From assembly GCA_030950365.1 (NCBI GenBank), contig JAUZRQ010000079.1, forward strand, positions 1 through 50,032: DNA of 50,032 nucleotides, written 5' to 3'. A model generated the notes under the pieces. It ran no database searches, was not told the DNA's origin, and worked only from the letters and a program-made list of their open reading frames with translations. Positions within the stretch are counted from its first letter, which is position 1. The number at the start of each line of letters is the position of its first letter. A program made the translations under genes and the position numbers. Below are positions 8,379 through 19,325 of the stretch, in pieces. This DNA is from Candidatus Zhuqueibacterota bacterium. Its GTDB lineage: Bacteria > Zhuqueibacterota > Zhuqueibacteria > Zhuqueibacterales > Geothermadaptataceae.

Positions 8379-11204
8379 ATGCGATGGGTTCACAACCGTT
8401 TTTATCCGCTTTGCGTCGTTTTGCTGTTCATATCTGGCCTGCCTTTTCATAAGGCCAAAGCCATTTCCTTGCCTTATCCGAAAACAACAGCCCCTCAGAA
8501 TGCGAAGGAGTCTGCGACAAACGAATCTTCTGTGATGAACCTGGTGCAGCGACTGCTGACGCATGAACGCGAAAAACGCCGGGTGCTGCAGGCGCTGCGC
8601 ACCGGACGACTGGAGCAACTGGGGAAGGAATTCAATTTCTTTATTAGATATCCCCGCTTTCAGCGCATACTGGACGCCATTTTAACGGAATCCAGGGAAC
8701 CGGCCCGCCACGCAAAATCTGCCATTTCCCCGGTGATGGCGGCGCAAAATGAAGCGTTGAAAATCATCGCCTCGCATCCTGAAGGCCCGGCGCAAGGCCT
8801 GGTGTTTTACGGTAATAAGGCCATCGTCGCCGCGGGCGCCGCCCTGCTGTTTTTTGACCTCTCTGGCAATGAACCGGTGAAAATGGGCAGACAGCGCCTG
8901 CCTTTTGGCATCCAGGATATAGCCACCGACGGTAACCGCCTGTACGTGCTGGGCGCAAAGGAAGTGCGGATTTTCGATTTGACCGCACTCGCAAAACGGG
9001 GCCAGCAACCGATGGTTTTGCCGCTGCTTGGGACCCTGCCCTTTCAAGCCTTGGTGTTTCGTTTGGCAGCCTTTCCTGGCTACCTTTTTCTGATCGGTAC
9101 TGCCGGAGTCCATATTTACGATGCGTCTCGTCCTGAAGCCATCGTAAAGCTGTCGCTGGCGGTTGCCTTGTTTGCCATTGAAATGTCCCTGAGCAATGAC
9201 CTCTCTCGTCTGTATGTTGCCTCCTGGCAGGACATGAAAGCATTCGATATTACCGATCCTAAGAAGCCGGTTTTGCTGGGAAGTTATACGGCATCATCCA
9301 GTGTCAATTCCTTTGCCACCGTCCGCGACCGCGCCTTTCTCGGCCTGGAGGGGCGTGTCGAGGTGCTGGATATTTCTGATCCGGCGAATATTCAAAGTGT
9401 CGGCTCGATTCCCAGTTATCCTATGGATATCATCGGCTATGATTGCAATGACGATGCGGGGCTGTTTATTCTCTCCGATATTTATGTTGAGCAATATTCC
9501 CTTGCCGATCTATCCAGTCCAGTAAGCCGTTACAGGCCCAATAAAAAACTCGATCGTTTTTTGTGGGGTGGAAATTGGTGCAATCCTCCATTGTTTTTTG
9601 GCGGTTACGGTGAACGGGGCGTGGAGTTTGGGGCTTACGATGGGGCTTTGATGAATCCACTGGGAGGATACGATACATTTTATCCTATTATTAATACTAT
9701 TAACGATCCGGACTTTCCATACAGGGCTTATGGAGTCAGCCCACGGCGGATCTATGAGGCAGATTGGGGTACTGATCCGGAACAGCCTGGCATTCGTGCC
9801 ACCGATTTCAATGGCGTGGGAGATCAGTACGGCTTTTCCGGCCCCGTGGAAATCTGGCAGCAAAACGGCAAGCGAATCGGTGCGTTCGACATCGGCTATG
9901 CGCAGGGAACATCGATCCGGGATTTCACCGATTTTGATAATCCTTACGAGTTGGCCCGGATCAAGGCCGGCGGCTTTACCCAGGTGGTCGAGGAGTGCGG
10001 TAATTATTTGATCCTGGGCACACAAGAAGGAGAGATCATTATTTTCGATGCAAGCGATCCGAAAAACCCGGTCGAGGTTTCCCGTACCATGATTCCCAAC
10101 GGCAACATTCGGCATATTGAAACCGCCTGTCCCGACCGTCTCTACATTGCGGCCGATGATGCCGGCATGGTCATTCTCGATATGACGGACAAAGCGAATC
10201 CAAAAATACTCGGCAAGGTCGAGGGCTCAGCATGGGACGTGAGCGTGACCGGGAACTATGCCTGTATCAATGATCTGAAAGCCGGCGGCATTCGCGTGGT
10301 CGATATTTCCGACCCGGCGAACCCCCAACAGACCGATTTTCTCAGTGAAGATGATATCGATGGTTCGATTCTCGATATCGCGGCCAGTGACGGGTTTCTG
10401 CACATCGGTACACACGTGGAAAGCTACGAGACCTATAAAATTCAGAACGGCAAACTCAGCAAACCGGTGGCCCAAAAGCAATTGCCGGGTGCACAAAAGA
10501 TTCGGATTCAAAAGCAGACGCAGGGCCCGATGAAGGCCGGAGCCGGAGGGCCGGTGTATTGGATTTACACTGCCAATGGTAGCGGCGGCATGTATATTCT
10601 GGAATTCAACCCGGCGCTGGCCAACGCCGCGCCGGAATTTGTTGCCGCCCTAAACGATACTGCTGTTAAACAGGGGCAAACTCTGGAGTACGATTTCGAC
10701 GCCGTCGATGCCGACGGCGATAGTGTGCAGTTCGTGCCGATTTCGCTGCCCGCCGGCGCCACTCTGGATGCCGCCACCGGTCTGTTCCGCTGGCCGGTCA
10801 CCACGCAGGTGCCGCTCGAGAGCTACACGGTAACCGTGGGCGCCACAGACGGCAAAGATACCACCACAACCTCGGCTACGGTGACGGTGGTGTCGCCCAC
10901 CGGCATTGTCGACGGAGGGCTGCCGGCTTCGTTTGCAATGCATGCCGTGTATCCGAACCCGTTCGGTGATCGCCTCAACTTGCGTTACAGCTCGCCGGCG
11001 CAGGGCCGCCTGCGAGTCACGGTGTACGACGTGTTGGGCCGGGTGGTGCAGGAGCTCGCCCCGCAGAGCGTGCATCGCGGGGTGGCGCAGGTGTTGTCGC
11101 TGCGCATGCAAGCGCTACCGGCCGGGGTGTATTTTGTGCAGTTTGAGGCGACCCTTGGCGGAAGGAGGATGACCTTCGCCCGTAAAATGGTGCACGTGCG
11201 CTGA
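8379..11204 (+). CDS. Secreted LVIVD-repeat protein with Ig-like domain and type IX sorting tail
   Basis: A 941-residue protein. The start ATG has an AGGAAAGG ribosome site and leads into a signal peptide (hydrophobic residues 10-22, cleavage near HKAKA). Between about residues 150 and 720 it has many LVIVD-type beta-propeller repeats with the refrain 'FDITDPKKPVLLG', 'LDISDPANIQSVG', 'FDASDPKNPVEVS', 'LDMTDKANPKILG', 'VDISDPANPQQTD'. A cadherin/putative Ig domain follows (about 755-850; DADGDSVQF, LPAGATLD, TVGATDGKD). The tail (YPNPFGDRLNLRYS, YDVLGRVVQEL, GVYFVQFEA) is a type IX sorting domain. It is probably a surface adhesion or scaffold protein; no enzymatic motif is visible. It is convergent with the permease gene. 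Confidence 0.88.
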   Translation: MRWVHNRFYPLCVVLLFISGLPFHKAKAISLPYPKTTAPQNAKESATNESSVMNLVQRLLTHEREKRRVLQALRTGRLEQLGKEFNFFIRYPRFQRILDAILTESREPARHAKSAISPVMAAQNEALKIIASHPEGPAQGLVFYGNKAIVAAGAALLFFDLSGNEPVKMGRQRLPFGIQDIATDGNRLYVLGAKEVRIFDLTALAKRGQQPMVLPLLGTLPFQALVFRLAAFPGYLFLIGTAGVHIYDASRPEAIVKLSLAVALFAIEMSLSNDLSRLYVASWQDMKAFDITDPKKPVLLGSYTASSSVNSFATVRDRAFLGLEGRVEVLDISDPANIQSVGSIPSYPMDIIGYDCNDDAGLFILSDIYVEQYSLADLSSPVSRYRPNKKLDRFLWGGNWCNPPLFFGGYGERGVEFGAYDGALMNPLGGYDTFYPIINTINDPDFPYRAYGVSPRRIYEADWGTDPEQPGIRATDFNGVGDQYGFSGPVEIWQQNGKRIGAFDIGYAQGTSIRDFTDFDNPYELARIKAGGFTQVVEECGNYLILGTQEGEIIIFDASDPKNPVEVSRTMIPNGNIRHIETACPDRLYIAADDAGMVILDMTDKANPKILGKVEGSAWDVSVTGNYACINDLKAGGIRVVDISDPANPQQTDFLSEDDIDGSILDIAASDGFLHIGTHVESYETYKIQNGKLSKPVAQKQLPGAQKIRIQKQTQGPMKAGAGGPVYWIYTANGSGGMYILEFNPALANAAPEFVAALNDTAVKQGQTLEYDFDAVDADGDSVQFVPISLPAGATLDAATGLFRWPVTTQVPLESYTVTVGATDGKDTTTTSATVTVVSPTGIVDGGLPASFAMHAVYPNPFGDRLNLRYSSPAQGRLRVTVYDVLGRVVQELAPQSVHRGVAQVLSLRMQALPAGVYFVQFEATLGGRRMTFARKMVHVR

Positions 11205-11425
11205 TGCATCAGCAAAATGGTCATCCGGGACGAATAATCGAGCCCCCAAAGGAACCACAGATTGCCACTGTTTTTGGGGCAGAAGGCAACGAGATTGCGT
11301 CGTCGCCGCGCGCTCTGCGCCTCAACGAGAGAATAAGAAGCACTGAATATGTCTTGCACGCTGTGTGCGCCCGTTTCGCGGCCACTGCGTGCCGCAACGC
11401 AAGTGACCAGCATTCACGAGGGGCG

Positions 11426-12763
11426 TTAATGGCGTCTGCGCAGCCAGGCCAGGGCGAAGGGCAGGCCGGTGGCAATAAAAGCGATATCCATTAACGAATT
11501 TTGCCACTCAAAAATGCCACGGACGGCGATGAGAGCGACCAGGCCAATGAGATACACCGCTGGCAAGTAAGGATATAGCGGCACCCGATAGCAGGCTTCC
11601 TCGCCGAGGCCTTGTTTGCGCAATTTGAACAGCGCCAGCGTGGTCATTACATAAAAAATCAAAATTGCAAACGTCATTCCGGCCACGATGTCCTGAAAAT
11701 TTTGCCGCACCAGCAAAATCACCGACGCCCAGACCGTCTGCGCCAGCACGGCGCGTGAGGGCGTTCGAAATTGAGGATGCACGTAATCCAGCCAGCGGAA
11801 AAACAGGCCATCACGGGACATGGCATAATACACCCGCGGAGCGGCCATGGTCGTGCCATTGATGCTACCAATACAGGAGATGATGACCAGCAGAGCCACG
11901 AAACCGGCGCCGATGGGGCCGAACAGGATGGTGGCGACTTCCGAGGCGACGATTTTCGACGCGCGCACGCCTTCCATGCCCAGCGTGGCATGATAGATAA
12001 AATTGGCGGACAGGTACAGCAGGAAAATCACCCCCAGACCGTAAATCATCGTCGGAGGAATGGTGCGGCTGGGATTTTTCATTTCGCCAGCCAGGTATCC
12101 CACACGATCCCAACCGATGTACGAAAACAGCACCAATAGCATCAACGCGCCGATGTTGCCGATCGGCCCCAGATCGGCGGTGGGCTCGGCCCGCGTGTGC
12201 AGCAGCTCGGTATCCGCTCCCACCTGAGTGAGTCCGGCCACCACCAGTGCCAACAGCCCGAAGACTTTGATAAAGGTGGTAACATTTTGAAAAATGCTGG
12301 CCTGCCGTAGCCCTACATAATTGAGGACTCCCAGCAGGACAATGATGCCCAGCGCCACAGCCGTGTGGGCCCAACCATCCAGAGGAACGAAATGACCGAT
12401 ATAGTTGGTGGCAATAAGGGACAGTCCAGCGGCCGGACTGGTGCGGATGATGAACAATTGCGCCCAGCCAAACATGAAGCCGACGAATGGGCCGAAGGCG
12501 CGGTGCAAATACACATACTCTCCGCCGGTATTGGGCAATCGAGTACCGAGTTCCGCATAAATCAATCCGCCAATGAAAACAAAGAAACCGGCGAGCACCC
12601 AAAATAGAATGATTTCGAAAAAGGTTGACTGGTAGCGGGCAACGATTTGTGGTACCGAAAAAATGCCGGCGCCGATGGTAATGCCCACCAAAACCGCCAC
12701 GCCATCGAAAACGCCCAGAACGCGGCGCAGCGAAGGCCGGGCAGTATCCTGCATGGGGCGCAT
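11426..12763 (-). CDS. APC-family amino acid permease
   Basis: A 445-residue, very hydrophobic protein with about 12 predicted membrane helices. The N-terminus has the APC signature (VGITIGAGIFSVP, helix 1 with the GAGIF unwound substrate site), followed by GELGTRLP-like 'AELGTRLPNTGGEYVYL' and 'GEMKNPSRTIP' after helix 6. It probably imports an amino acid or related amine with protons or by exchange. It lies 30 bases downstream of the isochorismatase-like hydrolase on the same strand, so the two are probably one operon and the hydrolase may act on an imported amide or amine. Substrate cannot be assigned from sequence. Confidence 0.88.
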   Translation of the reverse strand: MRPMQDTARPSLRRVLGVFDGVAVLVGITIGAGIFSVPQIVARYQSTFFEIILFWVLAGFFVFIGGLIYAELGTRLPNTGGEYVYLHRAFGPFVGFMFGWAQLFIIRTSPAAGLSLIATNYIGHFVPLDGWAHTAVALGIIVLLGVLNYVGLRQASIFQNVTTFIKVFGLLALVVAGLTQVGADTELLHTRAEPTADLGPIGNIGALMLLVLFSYIGWDRVGYLAGEMKNPSRTIPPTMIYGLGVIFLLYLSANFIYHATLGMEGVRASKIVASEVATILFGPIGAGFVALLVIISCIGSINGTTMAAPRVYYAMSRDGLFFRWLDYVHPQFRTPSRAVLAQTVWASVILLVRQNFQDIVAGMTFAILIFYVMTTLALFKLRKQGLGEEACYRVPLYPYLPAVYLIGLVALIAVRGIFEWQNSLMDIAFIATGLPFALAWLRRRH

Positions 12764-12793
12764 AACGATCTCCGCGTATGTCGAGAAAAGGAT

Positions 12794-13336
12794 TTATTTG
12801 ATGATCTTCGAAATCGCCTTAAACCGGTCCGTGCCCGCCTCTACGCACAGCTCGAGGAGCAGGGATTCATAAGTAGTGATAATAGAACCCTCATGCCGCA
12901 TACGCGCCACGGCCACCTGCTTGTCGTTGAGGCGGCGCGAGGAGATGCAGTCTTCCACGACCACCGGCACAAAGTTCGCTTCCAGAAGGTCCACGGCCGT
13001 TTGCAGCACGCAGGCGTGCGCCTCGATACCGAACAGGATGACGGTTTTGCAGCCGGTGTTCCGCAGCGCGGTCATCAGGCTCGGGGCGCCGCAGCAACTG
13101 AAGGTCATCTTTTCCAGAGGCTGGAACTCGCCGAGCGCCTCGCGCACCGTCGGGATGGTGGGACCGAGTCCTTTGCTGTACTGCTCGGTCACCATCAGCG
13201 GAATATCGAGAATCTTGAGTCCCTCAATCAACTTGACCACATTGCCGGCGAGCCGGTCTGCCTCGAAAATGTGCGGAAACAATCGTTCCTGAATGTCGAT
13301 GACAACAGCAGCGGATCGATCTTTTCGAATGCGCAT
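12794..13336 (-). CDS. Isochorismatase-family cysteine hydrolase
   Basis: 180 residues, the usual size for the family. The catalytic triad can be read: Asp14 (VVIDIQE), Lys76 (LEKMTFS) and nucleophile Cys109 (GIEAHACVLQT), with the family's cis-peptide region just before the Cys. Short members of this kind, similar to E. coli YcaC, are amidases or of unknown substrate rather than true isochorismatases. It is the first gene of a two-gene unit with the APC permease. It is divergent from the Rrf2 regulator gene across an AT-rich gap of about 165 bases, so the regulator could control it. Confidence 0.88.
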   Translation of the reverse strand: MRIRKDRSAAVVIDIQERLFPHIFEADRLAGNVVKLIEGLKILDIPLMVTEQYSKGLGPTIPTVREALGEFQPLEKMTFSCCGAPSLMTALRNTGCKTVILFGIEAHACVLQTAVDLLEANFVPVVVEDCISSRRLNDKQVAVARMRHEGSIITTYESLLLELCVEAGTDRFKAISKIIK

Positions 13337-13500
13337 ATCGCCTCCATCGTTGGTTTTGTGCTGCTAAAAATAAGAAATTCCGGGGCATGAAAGCAAAATA
13401 AATTCACTCAGTCATTTTATGGTCTCATTCATTGATTTTTTTGAAATTATTGATTATCTTTTTAAAAAAGCACCCGAAGATGACTATTTCGGACGCAACC

Positions 13501-13920
13501 ATGGTCAAACTCAACAAAAGCACGCGCTTTGCGCTGTATTCCATCGTGGAACTGAGCCGGAACCCGGAGGCGGTGGTGTCGGCAAAGGAGATTGCAGAGA
13601 AGTATCGCATTTCCGAGCATCACGTTGCCAAGGTGCTGCAGCAACTGGCGCGTGTGGGCATGATCCGCAGCATCCGCGGCATTCGCGGCGGCTTCCAGAT
13701 CGCCCGCGATCCTCGGGAGATCACCATGCTGGATGTGGTGGAAATATTCGAGCCGCGGGTGCCGCAAAACGGCTGCGTGCTGGTGGAGGAGCTGGGAGAG
13801 TGCGCCCTGCCCGAGGGCTGCCGCATCGGCGAGATTTTCAACGAAATTCAGGAACAAGCCTATTACACCCTCAAATCCATCTCCATAGCCACCCTGCTGG
13901 CGCCAAAGAAGATTGCGTGA
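13501..13920 (+). CDS. Rrf2-family transcriptional regulator
   Basis: Start chosen at ATG 13501 (MVKLNKSTRFALYSI), giving 139 residues; an in-frame ATG at 13480 would give 146. The N-terminal winged helix (residues 5-70) has the Rrf2 signature: SAKEIAEKYRISEHHVAKVLQQL, then IRGIRGGFQIAR. Three cysteines in the spacing Cx8Cx5C (NGC, GEC, EGC) occupy the region where IscR, NsrR and RirA hold an Fe-S cluster, so it may sense Fe-S status, NO or redox. The spacing is not identical to IscR. It is divergently arranged with the isochorismatase/permease pair; regulation of that pair or of itself is inference. Confidence 0.87.
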   Translation: MVKLNKSTRFALYSIVELSRNPEAVVSAKEIAEKYRISEHHVAKVLQQLARVGMIRSIRGIRGGFQIARDPREITMLDVVEIFEPRVPQNGCVLVEELGECALPEGCRIGEIFNEIQEQAYYTLKSISIATLLAPKKIA

Positions 13921-14314
13921 GCAGCGCATCGGGAATGAATCGTCTCTGTTTCTGATCCGTCATCATGATGGTTGTTTGAGCCGATCCTTCCGAATGGATT
14001 CCATTGTCAGTATTATCAAAACCATCAAAACCAAGCCATTTTGCGAAGATTTCAATGGACGAATCGCACTTAATGTGTTTTTCACATAGAATACCGCATC
14101 TATCATCAATAAATGGCCTCTTCCAAAATCCACTGTTTGATTTCCTTATTATACCGGCTTAACCTATTTATTGCTGATTCTCCTGAGTTATTCGAGAGTG
14201 CGCAACATGGCGTCAAGGTTTCCATCCATTATAGCACTCCCTTTAGAAACATGAGTGTTGGATGCCTCAACAGGCATCGTTATTGAATTGTTTTAAAATT
14301 GGTTGCAAGGGCGA
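13921..14314. other. Intergenic region with possible decayed small genes
   Basis: About 390 bases with lower GC. On the minus strand, short open pieces beginning near 14245 (MDGNLDAMLRTLE, then frames interrupted by several stops) look like a decayed small coding sequence, but I cannot identify a family. GATGCCTCAACAGGCATC (about 14261-14278) forms a small hairpin beyond the stop of the following PLP enzyme gene and could act as its terminator. Confidence 0.35.
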
Positions 14315-15493
14315 TCATTTCAGCATTTCCAACGACTGCCGCAAATCGGCAATCAGATCCTCGGCATTTTCCAGACCGACGGAGATACGCATATGACTGA
14401 CGGACAGACCCAGCGCCGAAAAGCGTTCCAGGGGGAGTTCCTTCAAATAGCTGATCGCCGGCGCGTAAATCAGGCTTTCGTGTCCGCCCCAGCTCACGCC
14501 GATATGGAATAGCTTCAGGCTATTGACGAACCGTTTGATCTGAGTCAAATCCTGCGTGGCTAGCTCGAAACTCAACAGACCGCTGTAGCCGGTCATCTGC
14601 TTCCGGCCCAGATCGTACTGCGGATGACTTTCAAGACCGGGATAGTGCACCCGGCGGATTTTTGCATGCTGCTCCAGAAATCGGGCCACGTGCAGGGCGT
14701 TTTCCTGATGCTGCCGCATGCGCAGCGGCAGGGTGCGCAGACTGCGGATCAGCAGCCAGGCCTCGAACGGCGCCATCTTACCGCCCAGCAGCTCGAACTC
14801 ACAGGTGGCAATATCGGTGATGTCCCTTTCCCGGCCGATGACCACCCCGGCGACCAGATCGCTGTGGCCGGCAAGGTATTTGGAACAGGAGTGCACTTCG
14901 AGATCGATGCCCATGGCGAGCGGCTTCTGGAAAATCGGCGTAGCCCAGGAGTTGTCGATGATGGTGCGGATGTGGTTGGCACTTGCCAGCACCGCCACCG
15001 CCTCGATGTCCTGCAGCGAAAACACAGCCGACGATGGGCTTTCGAGGTAAATGAGCTTCGTCTTCGATGTCAGCGCCGCTTCGAATTCCTGCACATCCTC
15101 GCCGGAAACGAACGTGGTTTCGATGTGCATTTTGCGGCGGAGATAGACATTGAGGAAATTGTTGGTCGGGCCGTAGATGTTTTTCACCGCCACCACGTGA
15201 TCCCCGGGCTCCAGGACGTGCATGAGCGCAGCGGAGATGGCCGCCATGCCGGAACCGAACAGCAGCGCCCGTTCGCCGCCGGCCAGGCTGGCGATCTTTT
15301 CCTCGGCGAGGCGCACGGTGGGATTGCCGCCCCGCGAGTAGATGTAGGCATTGGCGCGGTCATCAAAGGCCGCGTCGATGCCTTCCCAGCTTTCAAATGT
15401 GAACAACGAATTCTGAAACAGCGGCGGCACCACCGCCCCGTGGTACGTCGCGCGGTCTTCGCCGTGATGGGCGAGCATGGTTTCGAGTTTCAT
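14315..15493 (-). CDS. Cys/Met-metabolism PLP-dependent enzyme (cystathionine synthase/lyase type)
   Basis: 392 residues, the normal size for the trans-sulfuration family (MetB, MetC, methionine gamma-lyase). Visible landmarks are YSRGGNPTV near residue 52, GSGMAAISAAL at about 80 (phosphate-binding loop), D180 in the IIDNSWATP strand, and the PLP Schiff-base lysine K205 in SCSKYLAGHSD. It interconverts sulfur amino acids by gamma-replacement, gamma-elimination or beta-elimination. The exact reaction cannot be settled without phylogeny, because the members share these motifs. It is a single gene, followed by a small hairpin, with a hairpin-rich leader. Confidence 0.88.
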   Translation of the reverse strand: MKLETMLAHHGEDRATYHGAVVPPLFQNSLFTFESWEGIDAAFDDRANAYIYSRGGNPTVRLAEEKIASLAGGERALLFGSGMAAISAALMHVLEPGDHVVAVKNIYGPTNNFLNVYLRRKMHIETTFVSGEDVQEFEAALTSKTKLIYLESPSSAVFSLQDIEAVAVLASANHIRTIIDNSWATPIFQKPLAMGIDLEVHSCSKYLAGHSDLVAGVVIGRERDITDIATCEFELLGGKMAPFEAWLLIRSLRTLPLRMRQHQENALHVARFLEQHAKIRRVHYPGLESHPQYDLGRKQMTGYSGLLSFELATQDLTQIKRFVNSLKLFHIGVSWGGHESLIYAPAISYLKELPLERFSALGLSVSHMRISVGLENAEDLIADLRQSLEMLK

Positions 15494-15546
15494 GATGTGT
15501 TTCCTCGTATTTTCAGAACAGATGGATAGGAAATATCAACACTCAA

Positions 15547-15579
15547 AGACACCAGCCACCTTCAAGGTGCCTGATGTCT
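15547..15579. repeat. GGCACCTT-family hairpin
   Basis: AGACACCAGCCACCTT (15547-15562) and AAGGTGCCTGATGTCT (15564-15579) pair at 14 of 16 positions around a single C. Nearly the same hairpin lies at 31408-31440. It sits about 55 bases upstream of the PLP enzyme start codon (reading on the minus strand), so it is not a terminator of that gene. Confidence 0.65.
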
Positions 15580-15710
15580 GGATGGCTTTGTAGAAGGATA
15601 CAATACGCTCTGGGGGAATGCAAGAAAAAGGCGATCAGAGAAAAAATGGGCTGGAACTGGCCATTGCAAAACTTGAGCGCAATTAATAAAATCCTTGCAA
15701 TTTGGGGAGA

Positions 15711-16908
<1,198 letters not shown>

Positions 16909-16921
16909 CCTTCTTGAGCCA

Positions 16922-17110
16922 ACACCGTTTGCAACGGTATTTCCAAATCCTCACGTAAGTCAGAACCCTACAAATACACCGACACACCGACTGAGACCGC
17001 GAAGGATCGGATATGAATTATCTCTCTTGATCGTCCACCGTCTCCGACAATGGTTGGGAAACCGCCATGCAAATTGGAACTCCTCAAATACACGGTCAGA
17101 GACCGTGTAA
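16922..17110. repeat. Dispersed ACACCG/ACGGT hairpin repeats
   Basis: Contains CCAACACCGTTTGCAACGGT followed by TTTCC (about 16919-16945) and a second hairpin, ACACGGTC-AGA-GACCGTGT (17089-17108). The first word recurs nearly exactly at about 44603-44628, again followed by a GAC...GTC-type dyad, so these are copies of one dispersed intergenic repeat. They lie between the DUF4143 gene and the convergent antiporter gene and could also terminate transcripts. Confidence 0.55.
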
Positions 17111-17128
17111 GATCAGGTCCGGGCGGGA

Positions 17129-18649
17129 CTACTTCGCATTCTCTGTGGTTTGCAGTGAATTCGCATAAAAACACCCAATCCCCAGGACCGCCAGCGTAGG
17201 GGCAATGATGAAATTGATCAACGACAGGAATTGCCAGTGCCAGTAGTCCTGAAACGGAATGCCCAGGGTCATCACCATGAATACGGCCGAAGGATGCCAC
17301 GGCACCAGGCTCTCCAGCATGGTGCCGGTGTCTTCCAGCGAGCGCGACAGCACCTTGCGCGGGATGCCGAGATCATCGTACCTGTGCTTGAAGGCATCGC
17401 CGACGATGAAGCTGGTGGCGTACTGGTTGGACGTGAGCGAATTCGTCAGCGCGGCCGCGGCCAGGGTGGACAGAATGGTGCCGGCCCGACTGCGGGCAAA
17501 GCGAAACACGCGGTTCACCACCCGCGGCATGGCATCGATGAGATCGATGGCGCCGATGAACATGAACACCGTCAGAGCGATGATCACCGCTTCCACCAGG
17601 GCGTAAAGGCCACCGCGGTTAACCAGCGTGACCACACGCTCCGGCACCTCTGGCATCCACGTGGCCATCTCCACACGAAAGCCTTTATACATGGATTGCA
17701 GCACGTCGGCCATGGTGAAGTCCTGAAGCAGCAGCGCGAGCCCCGCGGCCGACAGCATGGAAACGGCGAGCGTGGGCACCGTGGGCTTGCGCTGCAGCGA
17801 GCCAACCAGCACGATGATCGGCGGCAGGAGCAGCAGGATATTGAAATGGAACATCGTTTCCAGTGCTCGCAAAAACGGTTCGACTTCGCCGATATCGGCG
17901 GTGAGAATGGCCGGCGGGTAGATGAATCCGAGGATCCAGTACAGCACCGACGCCAGGATGGCGGAGGGCAGGGTCGTGTACAGCATGGAATGGATGTGAT
18001 CGAACAGATCGACGTCCGTGGCCAGCGCGGCCATGTTGGTGGTGTCGGACAGCGGCGAGAGCTTGTCGCCAAAATACGCACCGCCCACGATGGCGCCGGC
18101 GGTGATGCCCATGTGCGCGCCCATGGCGCCGGCAATGCCAATGAGCACGATGCCGATGGAGCCGGCCGAGCCCCACGAGGTGCCGGTCAGGGTGGAAAAG
18201 ACGATGGGAATCCAGAACGCCAGCAGATAGATGTAATTCGGATGGATGGTTTTGAGGCCGTAATAGACCAGCATGGGGATGGTGCCGCTCACCATCCAGC
18301 TCCCGATGATGAGGCCGATGGAGAGCAGGATCATGAACGCCGGCATGGCGCGGGCGATCTTTTGCACGATGGACTGCTGGATCATGTCCCAGCGGAAGCC
18401 CAGCCAGGTCAGCTCCGCCACGGCCACGATGGCCGCGAGAATAAACACGATTTCCAGCGGAAATGCCGGCTTGTGCCACAGATGCGGCCGAAGAATGAGC
18501 CCATAGCCGATGATCGCCAGCAGCGCCAGGATGGGGAACAGCGCATGCGCGAACGAGGGCTCTTTTGTGACGGGGGGCTTCTGGCTGCCCAGATCCTTCT
18601 GATCCGATTCGCGTCTTGCAGATGATGATCGATCCATGGAACGTGTCAA
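17129..18649 (-). CDS. nhaC: NhaC-family Na+/H+ antiporter
   Basis: 506 residues with about 12 membrane helices after a short hydrophilic N-terminus (residues 1-32). NhaC-type motifs are present: STLTGTSWGSAGSIG in one half, GGAYFGDKLSPLSDTTNMAA in the re-entrant region, and the repeat-related ALTNSLTSNQYATSFIVG and LEDTGTMLESLVPWHPSA in the second half. It exchanges sodium for protons across the inner membrane, serving sodium and pH homeostasis. Length is usual for the family. It appears monocistronic. ATG 18637 (MDRSSS) is an alternative start. Confidence 0.9.
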   Translation of the reverse strand: MTRSMDRSSSARRESDQKDLGSQKPPVTKEPSFAHALFPILALLAIIGYGLILRPHLWHKPAFPLEIVFILAAIVAVAELTWLGFRWDMIQQSIVQKIARAMPAFMILLSIGLIIGSWMVSGTIPMLVYYGLKTIHPNYIYLLAFWIPIVFSTLTGTSWGSAGSIGIVLIGIAGAMGAHMGITAGAIVGGAYFGDKLSPLSDTTNMAALATDVDLFDHIHSMLYTTLPSAILASVLYWILGFIYPPAILTADIGEVEPFLRALETMFHFNILLLLPPIIVLVGSLQRKPTVPTLAVSMLSAAGLALLLQDFTMADVLQSMYKGFRVEMATWMPEVPERVVTLVNRGGLYALVEAVIIALTVFMFIGAIDLIDAMPRVVNRVFRFARSRAGTILSTLAAAALTNSLTSNQYATSFIVGDAFKHRYDDLGIPRKVLSRSLEDTGTMLESLVPWHPSAVFMVMTLGIPFQDYWHWQFLSLINFIIAPTLAVLGIGCFYANSLQTTENAK

Positions 18650-18782
18650 TTGCCGTACAAATTGCCTGTTTTAAGCTAATGATACGATCGGTTTGGGTGG
18701 ATGGCAAGGCAAAGTGGATGAATGCCAAAGGATGCGGATTAAAATTGGTGCTTCATGGCAGGTTTTTAGCCTGGATAATTCA

Positions 18783-18924
18783 TCACGCAAAGGCTCAAAG
18801 AACGCAAAGTGTTGATCAATCTAAAACTTAAAAGGCTTAGCTATTATTGAGTTTAAAAGACTAAGATTTTTATCAAGCGCAATCATAAGGTATTATTTCT
18901 TTGAGACTTGGCGACTTTGCGTGA
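18783..18924. repeat. Intergenic element bounded by inverted TCACGCAAAG termini
   Basis: TCACGCAAAG (18783-18792) and CTTTGCGTGA (18915-18924) are perfect inverted copies, and the similarity continues inward imperfectly (GCTCAAAG against CTTTGAG). The 142-base segment is AT-rich and has no coding frame. It belongs to the same family as the elements between the benzoyl-CoA genes. The remainder of the gap from 18650 to 19106 shows nothing I recognise. Confidence 0.6.
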
Positions 18925-19106
18925 GAAATTTATGAATTAAGCAAGATAGGCAAAGGATGAAATGAAATTCAAAAAAATGAAAAATCGATATGAATGATGA
19001 TCATTCTAATTGATACCAACATTCTGAATAGTAATATGGGATGCCATTCTAAAATATGGTTTACGAAAAAACTAGAAAATGCAACGGTGTAGTCCCTAAA
19101 GCTATA

Positions 19107-19325
19107 TCACAACGTTTCCCATTTTTCTTGGCTGATTTGCGCCTGCCTCAATATTCGTGCTAAAAGCTGCTTCCCGATATCGCTTTGGTGAGGATTTGGA
19201 ATGCGTAACGTATTATTTTCTTTGATCATGAATTGATGCTTTCCCCCGGTATAGGGGCCGTCGAATCCTGCTTTTTTCAGGAATCGAAAACGGTCCCTTT
19301 GTTTTATAGATCCAAATTTTGGCAC
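19107..19325 (-). CDS. hicA: HicA-family mRNA interferase toxin
   Basis: 72 residues, the usual HicA size, starting with GTG at 19325. The N-terminal helix (IKQRDRFRFLKKAGF) and the GGKHQFM strand with the conserved catalytic His, followed by LRIPNPHQSDIGKQLLARILRQAQIS, match the double-stranded-RNA-binding-like HicA/YcfA fold that cleaves mRNA. The gene overlaps its partner by one base (TAGTG), so the two are translationally coupled. Toxin second, antitoxin first is one of the two known gene orders. Confidence 0.9.
   Translation of the reverse strand: MPKFGSIKQRDRFRFLKKAGFDGPYTGGKHQFMIKENNTLRIPNPHQSDIGKQLLARILRQAQISQEKWETL

Noticed and set aside
17231-18625. 464-codon open frame antisense to NhaC
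   Set aside because: Low-complexity His/Gln/Arg/Asp composition typical of an antisense shadow.
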